From NCBI GenBank assembly GCA_031283405.1, contig JAITBX010000117.1:1-14559 (forward strand): DNA of 14,559 nucleotides. The letters run 5' to 3'. Source of the stretch: Burkholderiales bacterium (GTDB lineage: Bacteria > Pseudomonadota > Gammaproteobacteria > Burkholderiales > Casimicrobiaceae). Position numbers and translations under genes: made by a program. Position 1 is the first letter of the stretch. The number at the start of each line of letters is the position of its first letter. The notes below the pieces were generated by a model. It searched no databases, had not been told where the DNA came from, and saw only the letters and a program-made list of their open reading frames with translations. Below, piece after piece: positions 1 through 8,408 of this stretch.

Positions 1-3000
1 CGTAATACCCACCACCCTTAAAGACTGTCCCCCCGAAATAGATATCTCTTGCGTAAAGTCTTCCGGTATAAACTGCGCTGGAGCATGGGTCGCCCGCAAA
101 ATCTCCGGCGGTCAAACCGCCTGTAAATTTATTGGCGGCATAAGCCACTACCCCAAAAGCTGCCGTCGGGTTGACATCGATCTGATACCCGTCATCCATG
201 TCCTCGTACCAGCCATTGTCCGTCTGCCGTTTTGGCGGCGGATTGCTAGAACTATACATATTGTAAACTCCCGTTACTGGTTCCAACCCGCAAGGGTCTG
301 AGCCTGTGGCACCACAGTTGCTGTTGTTGTCACGCGCTTTCCTGTCAGTAAAAAGAGACCCGGCCGGGTCGTCCACCGTGCTTTTATTTCCATCGCGAAA
401 AGCGTAGAACGTGTTTCTCGGAGAAACAGCGGTCAGTTCATCGTTATTTCTGAATCCGCCCGTCCCGACAAACACCCAGCGCTTGTCGTCCCCAAATTCG
501 TCTGTAACAAGCTGCACCCACGGTTCGGTCGTTACATGCTGGTAGGCGTTGTTTTTATCCTGAAGAATTGCCATCCTTGTCACGTTCTTGTCCCAATCTG
601 CGAAGTTGCTGCTTTCCAAGTTGAACCGCCACAAATTGCCTTGCTGATCGGCGCCATAAACCGCAGTCACCAACTGATTGTGAAAATCCTCGACGTAGCC
701 GGCAATAGACACGATTCCGAGCGGAGTGCTGGGGGAAGCGCCGCCATTATTCGGCGCATCCGGCGTTGGTATCTTGTGCAGCAATTTGCCGGTGATCACA
801 TCGACAAAGTACAGATACCCTTTCCCGTCCCCGCCGGTTCCGGCGCCGTATTTCGCCTGTTTGTCTCCAGCGCCGTTGTTGTATCCGGAAGGAAGAATGG
901 CGACCCATTTGCCGTCAGGGTCCCCGTCGGTTTTGTACCCCCAATCCGCAGCTCTGGTTTTGGCAATAATTGCCCGCCCGTAGGTGTATCCCATATTGTC
1001 ATCGGTAAACTCCCACATCACTTTTTGCGTTGCCGTGGTTCCTTCGTCTGCCGCAGCATTGGCATTGGTCACATCGAGCGCGTAGTACGAAGTTCCGCCC
1101 TTGCCCAAACCGCCGATCAGCACCGTTTTCCATTGGCTGGCAGAAGCACACTTCGTCACGGTACACACATCCATCACGCGAGGCGTTGCATTGACATAGA
1201 AATAGTGCCTGAACGGCCAATCGATGTCGGATTCCTGATGAATCAGATTGACGATTCCGGCCTGCTCGCGCGGACGGAAAATATCCGAAGGCATGTACGC
1301 CCATTTTTCTTTGAGATCGCCGGCAAGGGTTCCATCAAACGCATGCAGCATTCCGTCGTTGGCCGCCGCATAAACCATGGTGCTGCGGTTACTGTTAGCC
1401 TGATAAAACGCCTTATAACCCGGGTTCAAGGTTTCATCATAGCTGCACCCGGAAGAATCACAAGACGGCGCACTGACCACCACCGGTGAGGCATCGACAA
1501 TATCGCCCAAGGGACCCGTGCCGAGACGAACCCGGAATTTGCCTGTAGTGTCGCCTTCTCTGCTCCGATCGCCGCGCAAATAAGCAATAACATTTGCCTG
1601 CAAAGCGGCTGCTATCGTCGGATCAGTCGCCGTCTCGCTCAACGTGCTCAGCATTTGCGCGCTTATGCCTGCCTGCGTAAAGGGAACAGGCGTTGCCGTC
1701 CCATTGCCGACGCCTCCTCCCGACCACTTCGTCGTAAAAATCTGGCGCGGGCTGTACCACGGCGTGGGATAAGTCGTCGATGCCGTCAACAGCTCGGCGA
1801 GTTTCTGTGCCGCCGTTTTTGGAGTAGGAACAATAGCGCTTTCAATACCGTCATTGCCGATGTTTTTCATCTCAATGTCGCCGCCCCACCCCGAACCAAA
1901 AGATGGCGTATAGGTGTATTTATCTCCCGCCACTGCCAAATCTACATTATTAAACGCGACCCCGGCGTTGGCTCCGCCGAGATTGAGAATGTCAGTCAGA
2001 ATTTTTTTGAGGCCAGTGCTGAAGTCTTGTGTGGATTGCGCCGAAACATACGAACCAAATCCGTTGACTGACGCATGCCACAAGTCGTCAACCGAAGCAG
2101 CGTTACCGCCGGCGCCGGGGTTGGGCCAAACGTAAGTGCCATTTGTTCCGTCGCCCATTCTGGATAAAGTTGCAGTTTGATTCGACGAAGGCAAAGTCCC
2201 TCTCACCCCGAAGCCCATTCCGTAGAAGTTGAGGTGCGGCCATGTCGCCGGATCACGTGCCGTTACGCTGACCTTTCTCGTATTCTTGATTAAGACGCTA
2301 GAATCATAAGGGTCGGCAGCAGAGCCGCCCAAAGGCGTCATCCAATAATAAAGCGCCAAGTCTGCCAGCGTGGTCGCCGCTCCTTTGTAATCGCGAATGG
2401 GGTTCGGCCAGTTCTGCCCAGCTGCGGGCAACGGCCCGCCGCCATAAGAACCGTAAACTGCCGTGCCGGCAGCGGGAATGGCGAGAGTGGGCGGTGTGGC
2501 CGTAGGGTTCGCAAGTTTGAGAGCCGGAAGCGTCGTGCTGAGCGTCGTCCCATCCCAGTTACCGGAAGCCGTACCTGTCGGAGCAGGATCATTCCACATG
2601 CCGTCCGTAAACATGATTTCGTTGGATCGCTGGCAAGTGTAGGCCACAGGGCGATTTGCAGCCGTGCCGTTGTTATTAACAAACGCGTTCCCTATGGCGT
2701 TGAGCGCCTGTCTCAAAGGCGTATTGGTAGAAGCGCCGGCGACAAGCAGTTTATTGGTAAAACCTTCGCGATTGGTCGTGCCGCAAAAATTGTTTATGGT
2801 GACATAGCCGGCAGGCGCCGTATTAGTACCAGAGAGCGGGCTGATGGTGTTAAACGCCACTCTTGGCGGCAACGGGTTGCTGCAATCTGCCTGATCCGGA
2901 ATGGCCTGCGTAAAAGCAATGGACGCCGCCGTTTTGGTTGCGGAAACGCGATTGCGATAATAAGCTGCCCAATTGGCGTAATTGGTCACTTCTTCACTCG

Positions 3001-4345
3001 CGGTACGGTAGATGTGTTGTGTCGTTCCCGTAGTCGCATCGTAATAAGAATGGTCAATCTTCTGAGCGCCCGAAATGGTTGACACGGCTCCTTTTATTAT
3101 TACGTTGAGTTTCGGGTTGCTCGGGGTGGATAAATCGAAAACCACCAGATCGAACGCCGGAGTGCTTGTATTGTCCGCATAGCTTGCGTTATTGATCCCA
3201 GACGGAGAATAGTAATAAGGAATGGTGTAGTTGTTTGTCGCGTCGTAGTCGTCCTGACAATTCGGGAAGCTGATCGTGCCGTCGGCGGCAGTGCCAAAGG
3301 GAACTCCCGGGTTTGCAAAGCCATTAAACGGAGCGCTTGTCCGCGTCGAATTGCTTTTACACCATTTAACGTTGGTTCGGTAGTAATGGACAGGGATAGA
3401 ATAAGCGTTGACGCCGCTTACTGCCGTCGAAACGAAGCCGGCGCTTTGCAACTGCGCTGACGTAACGCCTTTCAAATAATCGGTTGAAAGCGCATTGTAT
3501 TGCGTCGTCGTGTAATAACACTTCTGTGTCGTCATGTCCACATTGACCGGACTTCCTTGCAGGGGGTTCCATGCAAGACCGGCGGCGGGGTAATTCCAAT
3601 AGACATTAGCCCATGAAGCACTGGTGTTGAAGCTGGGAAAGGGAGTTCCATTTCCTCTCATGGGAGGATCGTAAGTAACCAGCGGATTGTAGGCAATACC
3701 GTTGAACGCCGACGCCATCATCGGCGGTTGCCCGTTCTGACATATCCCTTCGGTCGCCTGTACAATTTCGCCGGTGTTGTCGCCCCACCCGCCGGTAGGA
3801 TACATCGTGCAACAATTGGGGCATGCGCCGTACCACGCCGCATTGTACAGATTGGGAGTTGCTTGATTTCCGCCAACACAATAGGGGCCGGAGCCATCAG
3901 GAAGAAAGTTGGTATCCCACCAATTGGCATTGGCGCCGCTCAAAATAGCCGGTTTCGCCGTCAACCAGGGCGCGTTATTTCTTACCCAAGTAAGATTCGC
4001 AACAAACTGATTCATTTGTGCGGTGTTTGAACACGGGCCATACGATAGATTAGTGCCGCCACTCATACCGCCAACAGCCGGCGGAACCGGCCCCGGTATC
4101 ACACACGCTTTCTGAACCGTCAAGAGCGTGTCCGAGGAGTAAGTAGAACGCATACTTCCCGAATCATCGGCGGTCATCACGATAGTGGGAGGAACGCGGG
4201 CCTGGGTTCCCAAAGGCACATCTTCCAAAGTCACCGGCCCCGACGCAGCTTGGATGTCATTCCCCCACAGGATCAACGCCGGGAACAACGCGACGCACAA
4301 CCAGTGAGAAAAAAATCCGGTTTTTACGGTTTTCGCAGTTTTCAT
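1..4345 (-). CDS. pilY1: PilY1-like type IV pilus tip/adhesin protein (C-terminus beyond window)
   Basis: The frame is open from ATG at 4345 to the left edge, 1448 codons without a stop, so the gene is partial at its 3' end. Residues 1 to about 33 form a signal peptide (basic start, hydrophobic core, IQA before ASG), predicting Sec export. Residues 60-64 (DDSGS) fit the DxSxS metal-ion site of a von Willebrand A-like domain. From about residue 945 the sequence has the PilY1 C-terminal beta-propeller hallmarks: DIVDASPVVV, YAAANDGMLHAFDG, GGLGKGGTSYYALDV, then DGDPDG at 1140-1145, which resembles the calcium loop known in Pseudomonas PilY1. In the family, PilY1 sits at the pilus tip, helps prime assembly, counters retraction and mediates adhesion. 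The start is preceded by AGGTG and lies 25 bases after pilX. The reading was done by eye across the whole frame; family assignment is firm, the calcium role is inferred. Confidence 0.95.
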   Translation of the reverse strand, partial: MKTAKTVKTGFFSHWLCVALFPALILWGNDIQAASGPVTLEDVPLGTQARVPPTIVMTADDSGSMRSTYSSDTLLTVQKACVIPGPVPPAVGGMSGGTNLSYGPCSNTAQMNQFVANLTWVRNNAPWLTAKPAILSGANANWWDTNFLPDGSGPYCVGGNQATPNLYNAAWYGACPNCCTMYPTGGWGDNTGEIVQATEGICQNGQPPMMASAFNGIAYNPLVTYDPPMRGNGTPFPSFNTSASWANVYWNYPAAGLAWNPLQGSPVNVDMTTQKCYYTTTQYNALSTDYLKGVTSAQLQSAGFVSTAVSGVNAYSIPVHYYRTNVKWCKSNSTRTSAPFNGFANPGVPFGTAADGTISFPNCQDDYDATNNYTIPYYYSPSGINNASYADNTSTPAFDLVVFDLSTPSNPKLNVIIKGAVSTISGAQKIDHSYYDATTGTTQHIYRTASEEVTNYANWAAYYRNRVSATKTAASIAFTQAIPDQADCSNPLPPRVAFNTISPLSGTNTAPAGYVTINNFCGTTNREGFTNKLLVAGASTNTPLRQALNAIGNAFVNNNGTAANRPVAYTCQRSNEIMFTDGMWNDPAPTGTASGNWDGTTLSTTLPALKLANPTATPPTLAIPAAGTAVYGSYGGGPLPAAGQNWPNPIRDYKGAATTLADLALYYWMTPLGGSAADPYDSSVLIKNTRKVSVTARDPATWPHLNFYGMGFGVRGTLPSSNQTATLSRMGDGTNGTYVWPNPGAGGNAASVDDLWHASVNGFGSYVSAQSTQDFSTGLKKILTDILNLGGANAGVAFNNVDLAVAGDKYTYTPSFGSGWGGDIEMKNIGNDGIESAIVPTPKTAAQKLAELLTASTTYPTPWYSPRQIFTTKWSGGGVGNGTATPVPFTQAGISAQMLSTLSETATDPTIAAALQANVIAYLRGDRSREGDTTGKFRVRLGTGPLGDIVDASPVVVSAPSCDSSGCSYDETLNPGYKAFYQANSNRSTMVYAAANDGMLHAFDGTLAGDLKEKWAYMPSDIFRPREQAGIVNLIHQESDIDWPFRHYFYVNATPRVMDVCTVTKCASASQWKTVLIGGLGKGGTSYYALDVTNANAAADEGTTATQKVMWEFTDDNMGYTYGRAIIAKTRAADWGYKTDGDPDGKWVAILPSGYNNGAGDKQAKYGAGTGGDGKGYLYFVDVITGKLLHKIPTPDAPNNGGASPSTPLGIVSIAGYVEDFHNQLVTAVYGADQQGNLWRFNLESSNFADWDKNVTRMAILQDKNNAYQHVTTEPWVQLVTDEFGDDKRWVFVGTGGFRNNDELTAVSPRNTFYAFRDGNKSTVDDPAGSLFTDRKARDNNSNCGATGSDPCGLEPVTGVYNMYSSSNPPPKRQTDNGWYEDMDDGYQIDVNPTAAFGVVAYAANKFTGGLTAGDFAGDPCSSAVYTGRLYARDIYFGGTVFKGGGYY

Positions 4346-4370
4346 GGTCACACCTACTGTATAGAATCCA

Positions 4371-5021
4371 TTAGAGGAGAATAAAGGCTTGAACAAAAGA
4401 GACGGTACTATTGGGGCCATCGACGCGCACGCTGACGCGGTAAAACACGCTAGAGCCTGAACCGCCGCCCCCTCCTGTGAGTTTGAAACAATTTAGCTCA
4501 TTGGCCTGATTGCACTTGTCTGTTTTGGCGCCGCCCACCCCTCCTCCGCCCAAAGGGCAATTCGTTGCGGTTGCCGCTCCGGCGACGCTGCACATTCTTT
4601 CGACCATGGTTCGTGTCGTGTTTCCCGCAGCGTCCGGCCCGTTCACGAAAACGCCCGTATTGGTCGCAGTTTGCAATAGGGCAGGAACTCCCTGAGCGCT
4701 TTCACCGGGCTGGATCGACGCATAATAACCAACGCCCCCTCCTCCGCCGTTGTTGTCCAGATACGCCGGGTTTCCAATCAAGTTGGCCGACCAGCCCGAG
4801 GCGCCCGACATAGCCGCCTGTATCGCTTGCACCCCTTGGCTCGCTGCTTCATCGGCTGCGCGCTTGAAGGAAATATTGCCCACTACCGCAACGGAGGTGT
4901 CCACCGATCGCATCATGCCCACTGCCGCAAGCATCATCGCCACCAGAATGACCATTGTTATCAACAGAACAATGCCTCGCTGGTGCTTTGGCTCCGAAGG
5001 ACGCTGTTTAAATTTTTTCAT
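4371..5021 (-). CDS. pilX: PilX-like minor pilin
   Basis: A 216-residue minor pilin. The leader ends at Gly16, and the hydrophobic helix IVLLITMVILVAMM starts at Ile17. Position +5 of the mature protein is Ile rather than the usual Glu, a feature shared by PilX and GspK, which cap the tip complex. The helix is followed by the AxxGMMRSVDTSVAVVGN stretch and AADEAASQGVQAIQ, typical of PilX. The C-terminus (FYRVSVRVDGP then VSFVQAF) also fits. Four Cys (144, 155, 170, 178) could pair in the periplasm. Three glycine runs (92-96, 158-164, 183-187) are unusual. AGGTG precedes the start. It lies between pilW and pilY1, which matches the usual order. In the family, PilX works with PilV, PilW and FimT/FimU to prime pilus assembly and hold PilY1. 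Confidence 0.9.
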   Translation of the reverse strand: MKKFKQRPSEPKHQRGIVLLITMVILVAMMLAAVGMMRSVDTSVAVVGNISFKRAADEAASQGVQAIQAAMSGASGWSANLIGNPAYLDNNGGGGGVGYYASIQPGESAQGVPALLQTATNTGVFVNGPDAAGNTTRTMVERMCSVAGAATATNCPLGGGGVGGAKTDKCNQANELNCFKLTGGGGGSGSSVFYRVSVRVDGPNSTVSFVQAFILL

Positions 5022-5079
5022 AAAACACCTGACAAATTATCGTTAACGTTCCGGGCTTAACTCAAAACTTGCCCCATCT

Positions 5080-6270
5080 CTAATTCCATATGGTGTTGAC
5101 CAGCGGAATCATGGTTTCATACATGCGATAACGATGACCTCCTGACGGAAGCGTTACCATGTTGGGCGTCGGGCACGCCGTTGCCCCTGTCGGGCAGTCC
5201 TGAGTCTGGAATTGCGTCAGCGTCGTCGGCAACGTTGCCGCTACCTTGCTGTCAAACTCCGGCTCATCTGACTGAACAATGATGGACAACCATACCGCCT
5301 TGATTTGCCGAACGGTGTCGAGTGAAGGCATATTCAGAATCGTCGCCGCGTCCCACGGGCTCGTGGCAAACGTCCATGTATCAACCGCCCCGATCACGTT
5401 GTTGCCGCTCAGGTTTGTGATTCCCCCTGCGGGAGCAGGAGCGATCCCATAGGCTGCTCGGAGGCTTATAACGCCGGTAACGACAGGATCGGTGCGAGTG
5501 CGATTCCATGTGCCGTTTGTCCCTAATGCCCAATCTTCCATTTGCAGGGTGTTGTTGTTATCAACGTAGAAATGGCGCCGCACCGGAACGCCGAGATTGA
5601 CAAGCCAGTTACTGGCCGTCGGCGCGCTTGCGCCTTGAAGGTTTAACGTCACCAAACCTGCCGCATTAGCCGGGAAAACACCGTTGGGGAGCGCCGTATT
5701 TGGAACGAGATACGCCTGACACAACGCTCCCGCTGCTATCGCCTCTCCCGCTAGCGTTCCTGTGTCCACCAGAACGTCTCCTTGTTTGATGCCGGCAGGC
5801 GCTGCTATCGTCGTACCCGCTGCGACGGTAATGGCGACCGGCTCTGCATAAAATGTGGAATTGCCGGAAGACACATAGATATCGTCGTAGTTGGGGTTGC
5901 CTGTGTTGGGAACAATCAACACAGGAGTAGGACGAAAGCTGAAAGTGGCAGGCGTTGTCAACGATCCAAACGCCGTTCCCCACGTATTTCCGGCATTGGA
6001 GCAATTGGCGAGCAACGGCCCGTTTCCCTGCTGCCCGCTTATGCCTGCATTTATAATTCCGGAACCGGCGTTTTTGATATCGCTCTCCAACACAAAGATT
6101 GAATACAGTCCGGCAACTTGAGTATCGCCAACGGAAGTGACATTACGCTTCGTGCGCTCCGTCCCTTCATAGACCAGATACACCGCGTACATCGCAAGCA
6201 CGCCGATAAGCACCGCCACCATCAATTCGATGATGCTCATCCCCTTTTGCCGGAAGAACGAATTTTTCAT
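5080..6270 (-). CDS. pilW: PilW-like minor pilin
   Basis: A 396-residue prepilin. The class III leader is short and basic and ends at Gly10; the mature protein starts MSIIELMVAVLIG with Glu at +5, so it should be cleaved and methylated by PilD. The segment SIFVLESDIKNAG (57-69) corresponds to the conserved helix seen in PilW proteins. The long remainder is a periplasmic beta-rich region with Cys pairs, including a CPTGATAC segment near the C-terminus. At nearly 400 residues it is the largest minor pilin of the set, as expected for PilW. The start is preceded by AGAGGG at suitable spacing and lies 35 bases after the pilV stop. Role by family: one of the core minor pilins that initiate the pilus and connect PilV/PilX/PilY1. 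Confidence 0.92.
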   Translation of the reverse strand: MKNSFFRQKGMSIIELMVAVLIGVLAMYAVYLVYEGTERTKRNVTSVGDTQVAGLYSIFVLESDIKNAGSGIINAGISGQQGNGPLLANCSNAGNTWGTAFGSLTTPATFSFRPTPVLIVPNTGNPNYDDIYVSSGNSTFYAEPVAITVAAGTTIAAPAGIKQGDVLVDTGTLAGEAIAAGALCQAYLVPNTALPNGVFPANAAGLVTLNLQGASAPTASNWLVNLGVPVRRHFYVDNNNTLQMEDWALGTNGTWNRTRTDPVVTGVISLRAAYGIAPAPAGGITNLSGNNVIGAVDTWTFATSPWDAATILNMPSLDTVRQIKAVWLSIIVQSDEPEFDSKVAATLPTTLTQFQTQDCPTGATACPTPNMVTLPSGGHRYRMYETMIPLVNTIWN

Positions 6271-6305
6271 GGCGACCCTCTGCGAAAAAGCATTAGCGCT
6301 GTGAT

Positions 6306-6812
6306 TTACAGGTTATAAGACACGATCGAAGATTGCGTATAAGTGTGGGAAATATCATTGTTTTCCCGATCGACCCAATTGATCGTGATCGTCACCGTCG
6401 CGCCAGGAACAGTAACCGGCAAACCTGTGGCCTGATTGGTAACCTGATCATTTGTGGCAACAATCGTAACGGTCGGCTGACTCGCTCCCGGGATCCCGGC
6501 AGTTACCTGAGTTGAAAAATCCGTATATCCGGGTCCGCCTGTTTCAAACTTCCCACTGATATCCGCAGCAACGGCGCCATTCATTACTGCCGCTGCCCAT
6601 ATTTTCCCCATGTAGGCACTGGCAAGATGAACCGCTTCGGCACGATATTGCACATCATCCGTTGTTTTCAGCGAGCTTGCCTGCAATCCAACCAGCGCCA
6701 CGATGCCCAACGCGAAGAGAAGAATCGACACGAGAACCTCCAGAAGCATAAAGCCTCCCTCGCTTCTTTCTTTCGATCTCGTTTGTCTATGAGTTAGCAG
6801 AGATGATTTCAT
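6306..6812 (-). CDS. pilV: PilV-like minor pilin
   Basis: A 168-residue prepilin if started at ATG 6812. The frame extends upstream to a TTG at 6830, but the ribosome-binding site (GAGGAGGG, nine or so bases before the ATG) clearly serves 6812. The leader is long and basic (20 residues), ending EGG; the mature protein starts FMLLEVLVSILLFALGIVAL with Glu at +5. The following GLQASSLKTTDD and YRAEAVHLASAYMGKIW segments are typical of PilV. The C-terminal part is a Thr/Val-rich beta region ending in YTQSSIVSYNL. The gap to fimT is only 24 bases. By family it is a minor pilin of the initiation complex; export and processing by PilD are expected from the leader. Confidence 0.92.
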   Translation of the reverse strand: MKSSLLTHRQTRSKERSEGGFMLLEVLVSILLFALGIVALVGLQASSLKTTDDVQYRAEAVHLASAYMGKIWAAAVMNGAVAADISGKFETGGPGYTDFSTQVTAGIPGASQPTVTIVATNDQVTNQATGLPVTVPGATVTITINWVDRENNDISHTYTQSSIVSYNL

Positions 6813-6819
6813 TTTCCGT

Positions 6820-6827
6820 GCCCTCCT
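6820..6827 (-). promoter_or_regulatory. Ribosome-binding site that sets the pilV start
   Basis: On the minus strand the purine-rich GAGGAGGG lies about 8 bases upstream of the ATG at 6812. It is the strongest Shine-Dalgarno match in the cluster and rules against the TTG at 6830, which would overlap it. Confidence 0.75.
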
Positions 6828-6836
6828 CAAAATCTT

Positions 6837-7472
6837 TCACTCTATTGTTGCTGCGTTGCAATATTTGGGATCCGTTGTCGGGAGGCTGGGGCTGCACACC
6901 CTTATCCCGCGAACCCCGACATTGACGTTCATCTGAGCCACTTCAGTCATGCCGGTGCTGCTGCTGACTTGAACTTGCGCTATCCGGTTTGCCGATGCCG
7001 CAGGCCCTGTCGTTGCCGTCGTCGGCGCTGTCCAATTTGTATTGGACACAATCTTCCCCATCCCATCGAAAGTCACCGCATTGGCAGCTCCGTTCCCCGA
7101 ATCTCTCGCCGGCGCATTGACGGTTGTCCAGTTTGAGCCGCCGCTTCCCCAAACAAATGTTTCAACCTCCTGAGCTGTCGGATTTATGTTTGGCGGCGTT
7201 GGAGGAATTTGCTCACGAATGATCCACTCATCGTTGTTGCCGGCGCCGCTCCTTGCCGTCATTACAAATTGCGTCAAATGGTTGTGGTTTATGGCGTTGA
7301 AGCGCGCTTTCTGCATCCCGCTTTCGATTGACTCGGCAACATTCTTTACCTTGGAATTTTCGAGATAAGTCCGAATACTCGGAGACGCCATCACCAAGAA
7401 AATCGCAAGAAGAGCAACCGCGATCATCAGTTCGATCAGTGAAAAACCCTGAATGCTTTTTCTCGTTTTCAT
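6837..7472 (-). CDS. fimT: GspH/FimT-family minor pilin
   Basis: A 211-residue prepilin. The leader ends at Gly9, and the mature protein starts FSLIELMIAVALLAIFLVMASPS with Glu at +5, including the Pro near +22 of pilin helices. The segment ARFNAINHNH (56-65) corresponds to the ARxxAIxRN stretch of the GspH/FimT family, and VTFDGMGKIV is the typical strand of the C-terminal beta domain. Two Cys near the C-terminus (VCSPSL and KYCNA) probably form the closing disulfide. The gene lies 16 bases after pilE with GAGGC before its ATG. It could equally be named fimU; both names cover this position in pil clusters. Role by family: a minor pilin of the tip complex, and in some species FimT binds DNA during transformation. 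Confidence 0.9.
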   Translation of the reverse strand: MKTRKSIQGFSLIELMIAVALLAIFLVMASPSIRTYLENSKVKNVAESIESGMQKARFNAINHNHLTQFVMTARSGAGNNDEWIIREQIPPTPPNINPTAQEVETFVWGSGGSNWTTVNAPARDSGNGAANAVTFDGMGKIVSNTNWTAPTTATTGPAASANRIAQVQVSSSTGMTEVAQMNVNVGVRGIRVCSPSLPTTDPKYCNAATIE

Positions 7473-7488
7473 GGTCTGCCTCGCGTTG

Positions 7489-7989
7489 TCAGCAAGAGCC
7501 GTCTTTTTTTAGTATCCAGCAAAATGGAGGAGTTCCCCCCACTTGGTCGACCGCTTTGGTGTGAGCCGTAGGCCAAACAGTGTTTGGTATGGCTGTTGTC
7601 ACCTTTTTACCTGTTTGATCGATGGTGTAGGTAAAACCATCCACCAATGTACCGGCGTCTCCCTTTGCAGTTAACGTATAGGAACCTGCTGTGGGCGGGC
7701 TCGCGCTTGGATTCGGATCCGTAACACCACTGCAAGTAATTGTGAACTTCCCGGCTTGAACCGGATACGGGCTATCAGCGCCGATGCACATACCCGCATA
7801 GCCTCGCTTATCCATGAAGTACTGCTCCATCTTCACTTTTTCACTTGAAAGCCCCGCCAGCCCTTCCGGAATTGCTCCCCGCCGTAGGTAATCGATATAG
7901 CTCGGCACCGCAATCGCCGCCAGAATCGCAATGATCGCCACGACGATCATCATCTCGATCAGGGTAAATCCTTTGTTCATCGCTTTCAC
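7489..7989 (-). CDS. pilE: PilE-like type IV minor pilin
   Basis: A 166-residue prepilin with leader of seven residues ending at Gly7; the mature protein starts FTLIEMMIVVAIIAILAAIAVPSY with Glu at +5. The segment YLRRG then KVKMEQYFMDKRGYAG is characteristic of the PilE minor pilin group. Four Cys are present; the C-terminal pair in FCWILKKDGSC is the hallmark of this group rather than of most major pilins. I chose GTG at 7989 because AAGGAG lies six bases upstream of it; the ATG at 7980 lies 15 bases from that site, and an upstream GTG at 8010 has no site. The gene heads the block, whereas pilE is often last in such clusters. It could alternatively act as a major pilin, but the C-terminus argues for a minor one. 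Confidence 0.88.
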   Translation of the reverse strand: MKAMNKGFTLIEMMIVVAIIAILAAIAVPSYIDYLRRGAIPEGLAGLSSEKVKMEQYFMDKRGYAGMCIGADSPYPVQAGKFTITCSGVTDPNPSASPPTAGSYTLTAKGDAGTLVDGFTYTIDQTGKKVTTAIPNTVWPTAHTKAVDQVGGTPPFCWILKKDGSC

Positions 7990-7995
7990 GCTCGA

Positions 7996-8001
7996 CTCCT
8001 T
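7996..8001 (-). promoter_or_regulatory. Ribosome-binding site that sets the pilE GTG start
   Basis: On the minus strand AAGGAG is separated by six bases (TCGAGC) from the GTG at 7989-7987. This spacing is ideal for that GTG and too long for the ATG at 7980, so the site decides the start. Confidence 0.65.
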
Positions 8002-8034
8002 TTCCCTCACTTTTGTCTGAGCTTTGCCTCGGCA

Positions 8035-8056
8035 CTTTACTTCCGCGCTTTACTTC
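8035..8056. repeat. Tandem direct repeat CTTTACTTC upstream of pilE
   Basis: CTTTACTTC occurs at 8035-8043 and again at 8048-8056, separated by CGCG. On the pilE strand it reads GAAGTAAAG twice with a 13-base period, 46 to 67 bases before the GTG start. Position and spacing would suit a regulator bound as a tandem dimer, but this is inference and a chance repeat is possible. Confidence 0.5.
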
Positions 8057-8203
8057 AGAAACCACCTTGGCATAACTTTATCTTACCCACTAGCTCACCC
8101 CATACAGGGAGCCGATGAACGGATCATGAAACGAAACAAACGGAATAAATTGTTGCATTTTATGTGACATTCTAACGCGGAAGGTTAAAACAATTCTTGC
8201 AAA

Positions 8204-8226
8204 ACAATGTGTTATAAAAGCATTGT
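8204..8226. repeat. Inverted repeat ACAATG-N11-CATTGT around a -10-like box
   Basis: ACAATG (8204-8209) and its reverse complement CATTGT (8221-8226) flank an 11-base spacer that contains TATAAA. The symmetry around a probable promoter element is operator-like. The arms are only six bases long, so it may be fortuitous. Confidence 0.4.
8210..8219 (+). promoter_or_regulatory. Extended -10 promoter-like element, probably for gltX
   Basis: TGTTATAAAA fits an extended -10 box (TG, one base, TATAAA at 8213-8218). No -35 hexamer stands at the proper distance, which extended -10 promoters can tolerate. Transcription would start near 8225, leaving a leader of about 180 bases before gltX. The identical 10-mer occurs before pyrG. 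Confidence 0.4.
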
Positions 8227-8408
8227 GAGATCGCGTCTGCGCTACCTCATCTCCCCGCCACCCCGAAACCCTCTGTTTCACGCCATTTCCCGGCTCTCGC
8301 GGCGATTGATTTCCCTCCCAAAGATGGCGAGGGCATTGCCTTTCCCCTGCCCTGCGGTCAACTTCGGCGGCTTCGCGTAAAATGCGGTTTTCTCTTTGCC
8401 CTTTATCC

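Larger units (their letters stand above)
7990..8408. other. Divergent intergenic region between pilE and gltX
   Basis: This 419-base stretch separates two divergent genes and must contain promoters for both. It has no convincing coding sequence. The pilE-proximal side holds a tandem 9-base repeat; the middle (8130-8230) is AT-rich and holds an extended -10 element facing gltX; the part from 8230 to 8400 is C-rich and shows nothing I can name. I found no good -35/-10 pair and no sigma-54 (-24 GG, -12 GC) site in the correct orientation for pilE. Confidence 0.7.

Noticed and set aside
536..1489. Plus-strand frame of 317 codons opposite pilY1
   Set aside because: The minus strand here encodes the conserved PilY1 propeller; the antisense product has no recognisable features.
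8067..8073. TTGGCAT as the -24 part of a sigma-54 promoter
   Set aside because: It is on the plus strand, facing away from pilE, and lacks a TTGC-type -12 element at the right distance.
8163..8168. TGTGAC as a CRP-type site
   Set aside because: Only one half-site is present; no TCACA follows at the required spacing.
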